From Pilaira anomala (lineage: Eukaryota > Mucoromycota > Mucoromycetes > Mucorales > Mucoraceae): a stretch of 64,000 nt of DNA. This document shows, one piece after another, positions 9,972-21,665 of this stretch. The stretch lies in contig JAIXMQ010000013.1 of the NCBI GenBank assembly GCA_025716855.1, forward strand, positions 1-64,000, read 5' to 3'. Under the pieces are notes generated by a model. It ran no database searches. It worked only from the letters and a program-made list of their open reading frames with translations, and had not been told where the DNA came from. Each line of letters opens with the position of its first letter. The stretch's first letter is position 1. A program made the position numbers and the translations under genes.

Positions 9972-11034
9972 ATGATAAATATGCAAAAAAGGGTTATTTT
10001 TTACCTTATATATATTTTGGAACAACAGCATGTACGTAAGATAGATTTTTCTTTAAATTAGCTGATATATATATGCTAACTATATCTCTGTATACTTTCA
10101 ATAATAACAGTGTTATATACTTTCTCTCATATATTTTTAGTTATATTTGTTGAAGAAGAACGTCGAAATATAGAGAGCGTCATTGACCAAAATGTAGAAA
10201 AAAATGTGACAAGTATCATGCACGAAAATGCGCTTTATATTTCGTTGATTATTTCGGCCGTAGGGTCTTATTTCGCTCTACTCGCCATACTACGTTTACT
10301 AGAAGTTTGGATAAGAGTTGGACTTCAGAGAAATCTTCATCTATCAAAGTATTATTTAGGAGTGTTAACTGCTACATTATCAGCTATACCTTTTGTATTT
10401 GCAGTATGTGGAAGTGTAATTTTTATTCAAGAGTCTAAGAAAGAAGAAGAAGAAGAGGATCTTATCCGCTTAAAGAAAGGACTGACACTTAAATTGATAT
10501 CTGCTTCGTTTTATGTTGTATTAATTCTGTTCTACCTTATCATTTGTTTAAGTTACGCATGGGCAACCTACATCTCAAATATGGTAGAGAAAAGTGTTAA
10601 TCAGTCAGAAAAGAACTCAATATCTGAGGAAATGATTGTTTTAGTCGAGAGAACGTTCACGAAAACATTTTTAATGCTATTGACATTAGGATTACTTTCA
10701 CTTACTCGTTTTATATATGACGTATACGTAACTGCCTTGATGATCAAATTCGGTCCTGTTTGGGATGCAGATACTAATCTTATTCTAGTTGTAATTACCG
10801 GAATTATTTTGTTAATTGTGACCTGTGTATCGGACCTTCCAAATGTGAAGGTGTTAGTAGTGGTATTTATAATAGAGTAACGAATGTATCTGATATAGAG
10901 TTAACTAATGTCATCAAAATGTATAGCTTACAAAAATGAATCTCAAGCCTCAGAAACAAACGCGCAACATCATCGATACGGAAGAAGTTATTCTTTTATC
11001 TCGTTCCCCAATTCATTTTGATGTTGAGCGTTGA
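9972..11034 (+). CDS. Multi-pass membrane protein of unknown function
   Basis: Three exons are inferred: 9972-10035, 10111-10850 and 10927-11034 (303 aa). Intron 1 has GTAAGA, a GCTAAC branch site and AACAG. Intron 2 has a CTAAT branch site and TATAG; its donor could instead be at 10863, and both donors keep frame. The protein shows five or six hydrophobic segments: an N-terminal one around VIFYLIYILEQQ, then ALYISLIISAVGSYFALLAI, GVLTATLSAIPFVFAVCG, FYVVLILFYLIICLSYAW, MLLTLGLLSLTRFIYDVY and LILVVITGIILLIVTC. A hydrophilic tail follows (LTKMNLKPQKQTRNIIDTEE). The layout recalls fungal 7TM proteins, but no family motif was recognised. An earlier start in an exon at 9804-9865 is possible. Confidence 0.6.
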
Positions 11035-11714
11035 AAATCATAGCCAAAAAATTGAAATCAATCAAACAGCATAAATAATTATTATTATTGGCAATACTGA
11101 ATACAAGTAATGGCTTGATAATTGATTTTTCTAAAAATGTTTTTCATAACAGCAAATAGCTCATTTGACCTCTCGTAAATCTTTGTACTTTATAAATAAA
11201 CTAAAATTCATTCACACATATGAATATACTATAGTTATACGTATAAGCAGGTCTATTTTACGTGTATATGCTTTAATAAGCAGAATAAATCTATGGGGTT
11301 TAAATGAAATAAAACCAGTTTTAGGTTTACGAAATCTTTTAAATAGCCAGAAAAATACAGTTATAGCAACTGTTAAATATAGGTAGGGACACAGACGCAA
11401 ATAATTCAAAATACGCAAGACAGTTGATAAGTTTAGAGTTTTAAAACGTCGATGTGGATCACAACAAAAAAGGCATGACTGAATTTTTTTAGTTATATAC
11501 CTCTACATTGAAATCATTAATTAGAATTAGATAAAACACATCTTATCTACTGCCTACATTCAAAAATATAAATAAAAAAAAAAAAAAAACCGACTAATGA
11601 TAGTTTGTTCTTTTCGTCGATTTTTCCCCACCACAATTTATAAAAAGAAAATGTAAGAAAAGCTAATATAAATACTTTAAAAAATTTTGTTTTAATTTTT
11701 TTTTTATCTATATA
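11035..11714. other. Intergenic, no gene seen
   Basis: AT-rich with A and T runs (for example 11575-11589 and 11695-11704). No conserved coding sense was found on either strand. Confidence 0.6.
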
Positions 11715-12449
11715 ATGGTTGAATATCAACCCATTGGTCTGCTTTGTTTGACTCATACCAGCCATACTGCCTTTGGCGCTACTGTTGCTAATAATGAAAA
11801 CAATGTTAGAGTTTATCTCTATAAACCTGGTAAGCGCAACAGCTTCTAAAAGAAACAGTGAGTTAATTCGGTTTTTATAGATGGCTCCAAGATTGATGTA
11901 CCAAAAAATCTCTTTAAGAGAGGAGGTGGTGGCGATGATAATAGTGACGGCAATAAGGGACACCGAAAATGGGAAGTTGGTAATAAAGATTACAAAAAGT
12001 CTCAAGATGGCGACCATGGCTATTATAAGGATTACGATGACAGTGATAATGAATGGGATCATGAATAGTACACTAAATTTGGTCTCAAGTCATATTATAG
12101 TGGTGAGAGTTTGGATGAACAAGGGTGGACCGAAAACGAAGATTGGGAGAGCGAACTATTCAACGATACCGATACTGCCAGTTGTCCTGCCCTCGGTACT
12201 ACTACTATTACTGATATTGTTACTGTACCTGGAGGAACTGCTACTTCTACTGCTACCGTGCCTGGAGGAACTACTGCATTTGGAGAAACTCTAACCTTAA
12301 CAGCAACATAATATTTGAGCTATCCTTTAATTAATTTTATAAGCACTACTATTACAGCTACTACTACTACGAGCATTCTTAATACTGTAGTAACAATATT
12401 CAGTTATGTAACATTACCTTGTACTTCTGTAGCAACAGTAACAGGCTAA
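11715..12449 (+). pseudogene. Secreted-type acidic/Thr-rich gene with two in-frame stops
   Basis: Exon 1 is 11715-11829 (MVEYQPIGLLCLTHTSHTA... NNVRVYLYKP) and a 51-nt intron (GTAAGC...TTATAG) leads to exon 2 from 11881. Exon 2 reads DGSKIDVPKNLFKRGGGG, then an Asp/Lys/Tyr-rich stretch, then TAG at 12066-12068. The same frame continues YTKFGLKSYYSGESLDEQGW and Thr/Val/Pro-Gly repeats (TVPGGTATSTATVPGG) to TAA at 12309, and again in frame YLSYPLINFISTTIT... to TAA at 12447-12449. Composition and frame stay coherent across both stops and no frameshift is needed, so this is a gene recently inactivated by nonsense changes, or an unusual readthrough case. The KR before GGGG resembles a Kex2 site. 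Confidence 0.6.
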
Positions 12450-14213
12450 ACTAAGTATACGTTTTAAAATAATTAACTTAATATTTCTAATAAATAAATA
12501 TTTGGCCATTCCCAATGCATTTAAAATAAGAATATATTTTTTTACAGTCCAGGAAGTTAATTATAATCAGAGGGAAAATAGGGTTAAGTATAATTTTTTG
12601 AATATGATTCAACTTGTGCTGACTCCTTTTCTACTTAAATATTTAGTAAAATTCAACTCTATTTACGATTTAACAGGGAAGAACAGAATGATGATTAACA
12701 AGACGAAGAAACTTAAATATATACTAATTTTTTCTTTGTCAGACGTAGTTGCAGCTGATCATAAACATATCCAGTGCGTAAGCTCAGTTTTTTTTTTTTC
12801 GTTTATTTATTTGCTATATTTTACTATTTAATATGCGGAAACATGAAAGTGACCAAGTTTTTAGTTCTAGTAATTATTTACTGAATCTTTAACTTTTTTA
12901 TTAAAACAAAAGATCTACATACCTTTTTTTAACAATGATAAAACAAAGCAATTTGTGTATTTAACTACACTAATAAAAAATTGTACCACACTTTTTAACG
13001 AGTAGGGAAAGATAAAGTTTAATGCAGTTTAAATATGTTATTTATTATTTAAAAAACAATGATATGAGAAGGATAAATTATAAAATATACGTGTGATGAA
13101 TTGAATATATAATGTATATGCTAAATAAACATTTTTTTTTTATCCAAGAGCAACTCTTGCGAGTAATAATACCATATCTTCTTCATCTGCAAATAAAAGG
13201 CTAATAACTATTTTTACTAACTTGTCTTTATGAGCACTTGTCTCATCCACCATGTCATAATTTCCTAAGAATGCAGAATTTGATATAAGCATTTGTCTAT
13301 CTGTGATGATATTTCTGGATACATTATTATGATGGCAAAGTAATACTTCTTAGTTTATACACCAACCAAAAAAAAAAACTTTGCTCAAAAATTTTGCTCA
13401 AAAATTTTGTTGTTTGCTACATAAATATATATTCTGTGTAAGATCTTCCAGTTCAATAAAATGAACCCTGTTTCAGAAAATCTATTAAATAATATACTCA
13501 ACTTATCATATTAACGTAGATTTTTTTTAAAAAAAAATTAAATTAATTAATGACTGTGATATATTTTTCTTGTGAGATTTTGACACGGGTTTTAAATGTC
13601 TATTCTTTTATCAAGCTTAATATTTATTGCAGAATAGTATGTTTTTACTGCATAATAACATAATCATCGTGCATTAAAAAACCAAATAAAATATATGAGA
13701 TGAACTGTTTCCGATCGACTTGCTCGCTATACATTAAAGTATTCACTAAGATTGCAACGGCTTAAACGAGTCCAATAGTACGGAAATATTGATAGTATGA
13801 AGTAATTAAAATAACTGTTGCAATATTCAAAATTAAACCTTGCGAAGAATTTAATTTTTATATGGTTTCCACAGAAGAAAAAACAACGGAAGTTTTAAAG
13901 AATTTTTTTATCAAATCTATCTTTCATCCTATCAAGTTGTGAGTAGAAGAGAAAAAAAAGTGGGGAATTATTTACAGATAAAAGTATTTATTTGTCGTAT
14001 TTCTGTATTGAGTCAATACCATGGATTATCTACATCATAAAGTTTTTAATGTAGAGACAGTCACTTGTTTGGATTTTGATCCATACTCACCTATTCGGGC
14101 CAACTTGCATAATTCTGCGAATCTCGTCAGCCGGGTATAGCAGGTTTTTATTATGTCCCGCATACCAAATAAAAGACTTTGTAATTGTCATTCTTTGCCG
14201 ATAAAAAAATTCA
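12450..14213. other. Intergenic, AT-rich, one coding remnant
   Basis: Apart from the minus-strand coding-like fragment at 13140-13349, no gene is recognised. Two tandem copies of TTTTGCTCAAAAA lie at about 13380-13408. The right end leads into the promoter of the secreted Ser/Thr-rich gene. Confidence 0.55.
13140..13349 (-). pseudogene. Coding-like C-terminal fragment, unknown family
   Basis: The minus strand is open for 69 codons to a TAA at 13140-13142 and reads like real protein, for example NVSRNIITDRQMLISNSAFL and DKLVKIVISLLFADEEDMVL. It has no ATG at its start and is bounded upstream by an in-frame stop, so it would be a last exon or a gene remnant. I do not recognise the family. Confidence 0.3.
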
Positions 14214-14220
14214 TATAAAT
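14214..14220 (+). promoter_or_regulatory. TATA box for the Ser/Thr-rich secreted protein gene
   Basis: TATAAAT(AG) lies 92 nt upstream of the ATG and is followed by a pyrimidine-rich leader (CTTTCTCTATCTTTCTT). This is the usual layout of a strongly expressed fungal promoter. Confidence 0.55.
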
Positions 14221-14311
14221 AGGCCCAGTACTTTAGTCTTTCTGATTGTTATTATCACACAACTTTCTCTATCTTTCTTATTTCAACACTAACTCTATAT
14301 ACCAGTAAAAA

Positions 14312-15040
14312 ATGAAGTTGCTTACTCTCTCAGCTGTTATTGCTCTCGCCGCTTGTGTTTCAGCATCACCCGTTGGACACATGGGGTAAGTTCAATTAAT
14401 TACATATTGCGACAGCTTTACTAATCCTTTTTTTTTTATTTTTGAATAATAGCTTAGCCAAGCGTGCACTTATTGCCACACAAACATTAGTTGCTAATGG
14501 TACTACAGTTGTTCAAGTCATTGACGGTGTTGTTGCTGTTGAAACTAGCACCGCAACGCTTGTAAAGACCGTTGTAGAGACCGTAACTGATTTCTCGTAT
14601 GTCTGTAAGTATATATTTTTTTAGATACAAGCTGTAGATTAATGATTGTTTATTAACTTACTACCTTTACATTAGACGAGCTTGATAGCACTGCCGATGT
14701 CTCATCTGCTCTCAGTAAAATCAGTGCAGATTATGACTCCCTTCTTGGCCCTCCTGCCTTCAATCCCGATACGTCTTCCTCTTCCAGCAATGGCGCTTCC
14801 GACATAGCAAATTCTTCTACCTCTTCCGGCTCCGACTCTTCATCCAGTTCTTCTTCTTCTGACAGCTCCAGCTCTTCTTCTGATAGCTCCAGCTCTTCTT
14901 CTGATAGCTCCAGCTCATCTAGTACTACTACTACTACTACCACCACTGATTCCAGTACTACTACTACTACTACTACTGACAGCACTACCACTACCACTAC
15001 TACCACTACCACTACCACTACCACTGACGGTTCACCTTAA
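14312..15040 (+). CDS. Secreted Ser/Thr-rich protein with Kex2 site
   Basis: Three exons: 14312-14385, 14453-14604 and 14676-15040 (196 aa). Residues 1-18 form a signal peptide (MKLLTLSAVIALAACVSA), and a Lys-Arg at about residue 28 (GLAKR) is a likely Kex2 processing site. The middle part is a Val/Thr-rich domain (TVVQVIDGVVAVETSTATL). The C-terminal half is almost pure Ser then Thr (SSSDSSSSSS repeats followed by runs of Thr), expected to be heavily O-mannosylated. No GPI signal is seen, so it is probably secreted or loosely wall-bound. Function is unknown; Ser/Thr-rich tails act as stiff spacers in fungal surface proteins. Confidence 0.85.
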
Positions 15041-16137
15041 TCTGTTAAATCCCTATAGCAAGGTAGCGCATTTAAAGCTAATACCTCCAAAAAATATCCC
15101 TAACTTTTTAGAGCACTTTTTAATATTGAAAATAACTAATTTAATTTAATAAAACAATATCTATTGAATATAATCAAAGATATATTTATTGTCACAAACA
15201 ACCCATGTAAAGCTAACCAGTTTTGGTTTATATATTATATTGAGCCAAGCTGTTAATTCTGTACTTTTAACATTATATTAGAATTTGCAAACATAATTCC
15301 CCCTTTACACAAAGTTATTTATCGTAAGCGTAAAAAAGAAAATCCCAAAAAAACAATCATCTTAGATTCTGAATAAAACATTTAGAATTATGAGGTGTAA
15401 AGTAAAAAATGCGTTAAGAATGATAAGGTTCATGTGTTGCCAAAGTCGTTCAATATGATATTTTTCAATGGCTTTTTTTTATTGTTATTACATTTGGGTT
15501 AGTGCTTGTATCAGTCTTCTACATACAGTAGTTAGGTATTCGAATAATTTTCAATCATAATACAAGCTAGAAAGCTTTATGATATACGAGCTGTTATAGT
15601 GAAGCATACATACACCAATTCGGAATAATGTTATCTTAATTTAACAGTATAAGGAGATGAGTATGGAAATAAACATGAATTTTTTTTACATATTTAGTGC
15701 GAACAGTAAAAAAAAGATAAGAGAAAATAGTATAGTTCGTTATTAGAACTAATGCAATAGACAAGATTTGTTGGCTAGAAAGAGAGGACGCTATGATTGA
15801 AGAAAGAGTAGAATAGATATATTGAAAAGTATAAGATATTTTTATTAGGTAAAAATATAATAAGTTATGGTCTCCTGACCGCCGACAGTAATAATATTCA
15901 TCAGTTTAGACTGTAAACATTTTACAAAAATGTTTCACTGATGGTATTTGAATTAATATGTTGATACATTTTCTTGTGTAATAAACAAATGTTTATATTG
16001 GTATTTAGTAGTGTGCATTATAATGTGCGCGTGTGTTTATAAATGGTAACACGAGCAATTTTATCGTTGGTACTTTAACTCTCCTTAAAATAACCTGTTA
16101 TTCTTTTCTTTCTTTCCTTTTTTTTTTCAATACAAAT
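15041..16137. other. Intergenic, no gene seen
   Basis: AT-rich sequence without recognisable coding sense, RNA gene or repeat beyond short A/T runs. A pyrimidine tract (about 16100-16128) precedes the caleosin-like gene start. Confidence 0.6.
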
Positions 16138-18096
16138 ATGAGTTTACTTAAAGGTAAAAATGAAATAAGTTAATACATTTCAAATATACTGAAACAAAAA
16201 AAAATGTTTAGTGAGCAATACATTATCTCAAATGAATGAAAATAAACCAGTCGAAGAATCAGTAAGATCCACTTACAATTTATTATCATGATTGCTTATT
16301 TTTGATTTTTAAAGGGTATCCAAAAACATGTCAAATTTTGGGACAGGAAGCATAAAGGTTACATTACCCCACTTGACACTATTTCAGGTACAAATAAATA
16401 GATAGAATAAATTTTATGACGCGTTTAATAACAATATATTGATTTCCTTTTTTTTAAGGTTTTATCACACTTGGTTACGGCACACTTTTTAGTATCGCTA
16501 TAGGTGCATTTGTTGGGATTTTCTTATCTGTTTCCACCCAGAAAGGATGGTTTCCAGATCCTTTATGTCGTTCTAATGTCAGAAGTCTTGTCCGCTCTAA
16601 AAAAAAAATCCAATCTAATCAAGGTGCTTACGACGCCAACGGATTGTTTGTCCCAGAAAAATTTGAAAGTTTATTTAACAAGTACGCCCAGTCGGACAAA
16701 TCAGGCAAGACCATCACAGTCGCGGAGTTAATACGAATGACTCAAGAGCAAGAGAAATTAGGAAAGGATATCAAAGCTTGGTAAAGAAAAACAACATCAA
16801 TGCAGATATAGAATGATCTCTGATTTATTTTATTTTAGGACTAAGTGTATGATTGAATTAAGTACAGCGTATTTCTTTATTGGTCACCGAGGTTACTTGA
16901 CAAAAGAAGATGTTCGGTCCGCATATGATGTAAGCAGCAATAAATATAAATAAAAAGGTTTAGTCTTGTTTATATTAAAGCATAAACAAATCATTTACAT
17001 ACAGGGTACCCTCTTCTATCGCTTGAGAGATACACATCGTCTATTGATTAAACAAGGATCTGTTGCTCATATCGATTCAACCGGTCCTAGTCTTGGTGGT
17101 TCATACCTTGCTACCAGCCATGGCTTCTTAAGTCCAAAAGGAATTGAAAGTCGTATGCGTGGCCTATTAAATGCAATACAATCAAAATCATCTGCTGCTA
17201 TGGCCAATTATCACTTGCATGACTGGGTCTCGTATGTAATGGAAAGTACCGAATCTATCAAGAATACCAACATTATTCCTCGTGTAATCATGCGTTCTCC
17301 TACGTCTATTATTCGTGGGGTAACAACACCTAAATCGTCCATGTACAAATCGACTAAGCATGAGAATCCAGCCACCTTGTTTCCCGATGGTATTACAGGT
17401 GTTGCTAAGCCTGAAGGCGAATCAGTATCGACTGATTCAACTTTATTAGATTCTCTTTTAAGAAATAATGATGTTAATGATGTATCAGAAAAAGAAGCAC
17501 AATCTACTGATATTGAAGAAAAGGCCGAACAAGACTATATTAAAAACTCAAACAATGAAGAGCCCAAATCACATTTTATTAATGATGATTCCTTTGTTGT
17601 ACCTACACCGAAAAAGTCAGTTTCAACTATCACAAGTAATAGTTTGTTCCAGAATGGATTTCTTAAGGATGAAACAGATAAATGGCCCAATCAAAGCTTA
17701 ACCGGTGTAAAAGATAGCAATATCAAAAAATCTGAAGACTCCATTTCTTCATCTTCATTCAGCACCGTTAGTAATGATGATTCTAACTCTGAAATAAGAG
17801 AATACGGTAATATGGAAAATGTCAGTAGCAAAAAAATCGAGCAAATCCCCACCAAGGAATCGCCACCTCCCCCACAGCTAACACATAAAGAAACTCGTAC
17901 AGTTGAAGTACCCATTTCTGTTATTACACCACCACCCGAAGAAAAGTCTACAGATAACTCTTTGCATCCGAAAAGTCAGCCCGTTTCCGGTAAGAAAACT
18001 ACTAAAGCGAAAAACAAAAAAAATAAAACTACTGGTCAAGAAATTCATTCAGAAGACATGAAGTCAATGGCACCTATTGCTGCAGGAACTGAGTAA
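16138..18096 (+). CDS. Caleosin-like protein with long C-terminal tail
   Basis: Six exons: 16138-16153, 16212-16261, 16315-16387, 16459-16780, 16839-16929 and 17005-18096 (547 aa). The N-terminal ~250 residues follow the caleosin layout: an EF-hand-like block IQKHVKFWDRKHKGYITPLD, a hydrophobic lipid-droplet anchor (FITLGYGTLFSIAIGAFVGI), GAYDANGLFVPEKFESLF, and RGYLTKEDVRSAYDGTLFYR. Caleosins are calcium-binding, often haem-dependent peroxygenases on lipid droplets. The EF loop here (DRKHKG) has Lys where Asp/Asn ligands are expected, so calcium binding is doubtful. About 300 extra residues, low-complexity and Ser/Glu/Lys-rich, follow the domain; typical caleosins end at about 200-260 aa. 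The first exon has only 16 nt. Confidence 0.82.
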
Positions 18097-18283
18097 CATA
18101 TTATCTATTTTTTTTCCCACTCTCTGCCCGATACATATTGCAAATAAATAAATTTCTTATTATTATTTTTTGGAGAATAATAATAAAATAAGATGCATCA
18201 TGTATCAGAAAATTATATAACCAAAACAAGATTTTTTTTTAAAAAAAAGATTGTGAATATTTTTTATTTATTTATTTATGTAT

Positions 18284-21200
18284 TTACTTCTTCAAGTTAT
18301 TTCGAGGTTGAAGAAAATGTGGGAAAAACTAAAATTATGCATGTTAGTAAGAATAAAAAAAAAAAAAAAAAGAAGTACAATTTTCACATGTTACCTTTTT
18401 CTTTGAACTTGTAGGCGTATTTTGACAATTGCCATCCTTTTGATCATTTGTTTCAGACAAAGTAGGAGGTTTTGACGATAAGGTAGATGAAGAAGAATTT
18501 ACAAGTGAGGGAACAGAGTTCATCATATTGTTTCGTCGAGATTTTCCTGGTGTACCCATTTGTCCCAATTTCTCTACCATTCTTCCAAAGAATTTGGAAG
18601 GTCGATTAGATAGACTGAGAGTACTATTAGACGGAGGTAACAGACCTGCTGTTGTAGTAGTTGTATTCAACGAAGTAGTCGTTACTGCTGCTGTAGCTGG
18701 TACGGCTTCAGCACACGAATTAGTTGAATTGGAACGATGCAAATATGAATTACGTTGAGCTAGCTTAAATATCATCGAATCAGTGTTTTGTGTGCTTACT
18801 GACGGTCTTCTACTACTTGTACCATTATAAATAGGACTAAAACCATCCACTGGTACAGGAGAGCGAGCGACAGGAGATGTTACAGTTGAGTCTGCATATG
18901 TAGATCTCACCAGTGAGACTACAGAGGAATTTGAATTTGTGTTTGGAATGAGCCCCACCTTTCTTCGCTTAGTTGACCCATTTCGGTTCATACTATTAGC
19001 TCGAGCTGTTAAAATGGGTGTAGTACAAACATCGTAAAACTTGGTATCTACTGATTTACATCGCGTATGGTATTGATTAAATTTTCGTTGAGACCATTTC
19101 TCTGTCATACTGTTAGAGAAGAAATCACGAAGATCGCTAATGCTCGATTGCGATCTCAATCCGGGAGATTGTGCTCCATAGTTAAAGTTATGATGAAGTA
19201 CTGGTGAATCAAGCCCTGAAAATTCGTGCGTACTAAATACAGGTTGTGAAGCACGGTGACTGGCGCGTGAAGGCTTGTTGAAAATGGCAGATTGAGAAAA
19301 ACTTGAAGAACCACTGGGCATGGGAAAATGAACAGGTGATTCTGGCTCAATTGCTTTATCTCCAATAGACTTGTGTTGTACATGTTGATCAAAACTCGAT
19401 ACAAATAGTTGCTCCAACAGGTATTCATTTGAGTCGATACTGTTTGTGTATAAGTCTCTTGACTCTTTGATAGCTTTCGATAAAGATTCCATCCATATGT
19501 GTTTTTCCAGCTCACATATTGCGCTCAATTCAAGCGTGCGTTCCTCACTATGTAAAAGCCAAGAGTATGTCATAGATCCTTTTTCGTAAGATAAAAAAAA
19601 AAGTTAATCTCCTTATACAACTATATATGAAATGTGTCCAACCTTCAGTATTTGGTAAATTCTCAATTTCAAATTTACGTAAAGGGAACCAGTGTCTTGG
19701 TTCATACGACTTGTGCTTCTTTGCTTTAGCCATAATCATATAATGATTAAACAGAGCGCATCCTATCCTCTTGGCTTTATTGTCCTCAATACATCTTACT
19801 TCTAATGTGCCAATTAAATTACAAACACCCAATGTATTAAACCAACGTTTTGGCAAGCACCAGTCAGAATCCAGTCGAGATAAAAATAAAGATGTCTTTC
19901 TTTTGGCTTCCATTTTTGATTTCTCATTATTGATACGAGTAGCAATCACGTGGATGGTATTTTGTGCCTGTGAAAGAATTTCATATTCTTCTGTATCCTT
20001 TTGTGTAGCTTTGGTAATACTCTGTAAAAGTAATCTATACCTAAATATTCTTTGAAACGGCTAAAAAAAAAAAACGACAATTAAGTTTTTTTGTTTTTCT
20101 CATTTGATGTTATCATTTCTTACAATAATTAGATAATCTTCAAAATTAAGTCGACTAAATCCAAACGACACGCGATGAAATGTATGTAACCTCTCAATTA
20201 AATTTGTAAATTCTTCATTGGTTTGTAAGAGCTCGTTATAAACAGATACTGCATGATCTTGACGAACACAGTAATCGAGATAGATCTCAAATCTTGGTCC
20301 CTATGTTACGCATTTTTTTTAATTCAACATTTTAAGATTATACTATATTTTTTTTTTATGTTATACCCATTTAACAAAACATTCTGCAATATTCTTGAGA
20401 TTTCCTTTATAAAATATACCATTCTTTTCTATCTCCTCATCACCATGTGCTTCAATCAAAGCTTCTGTAAATCTTTCTTGAAAGACAAATATATCCATGG
20501 CATTACGTATCAATATATCTATTTCTTCTTGTGATATGCAAGTTGCTTCCTTAATTATAGCAAAAAAATGCTATAACAGAAAAATAAAATAAAAAATAAA
20601 GAATGAATATTATTTTCTATATGTGTATATTTTTGGAAGTGTCAAACTCACTGTACAAAGAATACCAAGATCACGACTATATGTTTCCTCTGTATCCATG
20701 AGTTCCTTAATGGCGTTTAAACGTTTGATTGATCGACGCTGTTCCAATGACCGGACTTCAGGTTTACGGTGAGTAAGCTCTTCGTTTGCTGGTAAAGTTA
20801 AATTAAGGGTACCAATGTTAAGTGGTAAGCCATAATTTCTACTTTCTTTCTCTTCACTTGAAGACATATATATATCGTCATTGATTGCTAGTTGCTCTTC
20901 CATTGTAATAAATCTGGATTTTTTGTTTGGCTGTAGTATTGGTGTAACATTCAAATACTCTTGATTGATATCGGATGTCTCGTCATTTTCTGGTTCGGGG
21001 ATTATAGTATGATCATAATGCAGCAACATTTTTTTCAGGGACGAGGGAGGTGGAGGTGGTGGAGGTGGCGGTTCAGTGTTAGTGGTAGGTACTATATTCT
21101 GTTGCGATGCTCGATAAATTGAATCAGAAGACAGCACTTGACTCTTTTGAGAGTGATTTAATTTGTTATGTAAAGATTCAGCTGAATAATATTCACAAAT

Positions 21201-21665
21201 AGCGGCACCATCATCATCACTTTCTGTTGAAGAAGTTGGTGAGCGTAATAGATCAGAAACAGGGTTTCTTTCAGCTGGTACAACAGAAGATGAAACTTCA
21301 GAGCTGTTATGCGTATCTATAGAGACTGATTTACTAATTAAAGTTAATTCTCCAGTCGATTGACGAAGCTGTTGGCGTGAAAATTGCTGGTCATCTACAG
21401 AGGAAGTATCGGAATTTAAATCACTTGAATCAGATATATAGTCTCTATAGATAATCCCGGTATTCAATTTATGGTTTATCACTGCTGAAGTTCTATTGGC
21501 TTTCATATAACGTTCATCTATAGCTGGTTCAATCGGTTCAGGTAATGTTAAAGCTGTCACTGGTGTATAATCGCTAATCTCTATTTGCTCTTCATTAGAA
21601 GATTCCGGAGATATTTCTACACTATTTAAATATTCAGACAAATTATCTAAAAGAGCATCTGTCAT
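18284..21665 (-). CDS. Rho guanine nucleotide exchange factor (DH-PH)
   Basis: Six exons on the minus strand: 21665-20652, 20570-20367, 20300-20124, 20060-19643, 19578-18395 and 18328-18284 (1013 aa). The N-terminal ~300 residues are disordered and include a run of nine Pro. The Dbl-homology domain spans about 315-520 (RLNAIKELMDTEETYSRDLG ... IIPFQRIFRYRLLLQSI), and a pleckstrin-homology domain about 540-655 (GTLEVRCIEDNKAKRIGCAL ... ICELEKHIWMESLSKAI). A long Ser-rich tail follows. DH-PH proteins load GTP onto Rho/Cdc42 GTPases that control actin and polar growth. The last tiny exon is inferred from TTACTAAC and TTTTAG; without splicing the frame would run into a Phe-rich end. Confidence 0.9.

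Noticed and set aside
11547..12062. 171-codon hydrophobic minus-strand frame
   Set aside because: It overlaps the plus-strand split gene at 11715-12449, whose codons and intron explain the sequence better; its hydrophobicity comes from antisense of Asp/Lys-rich codons.
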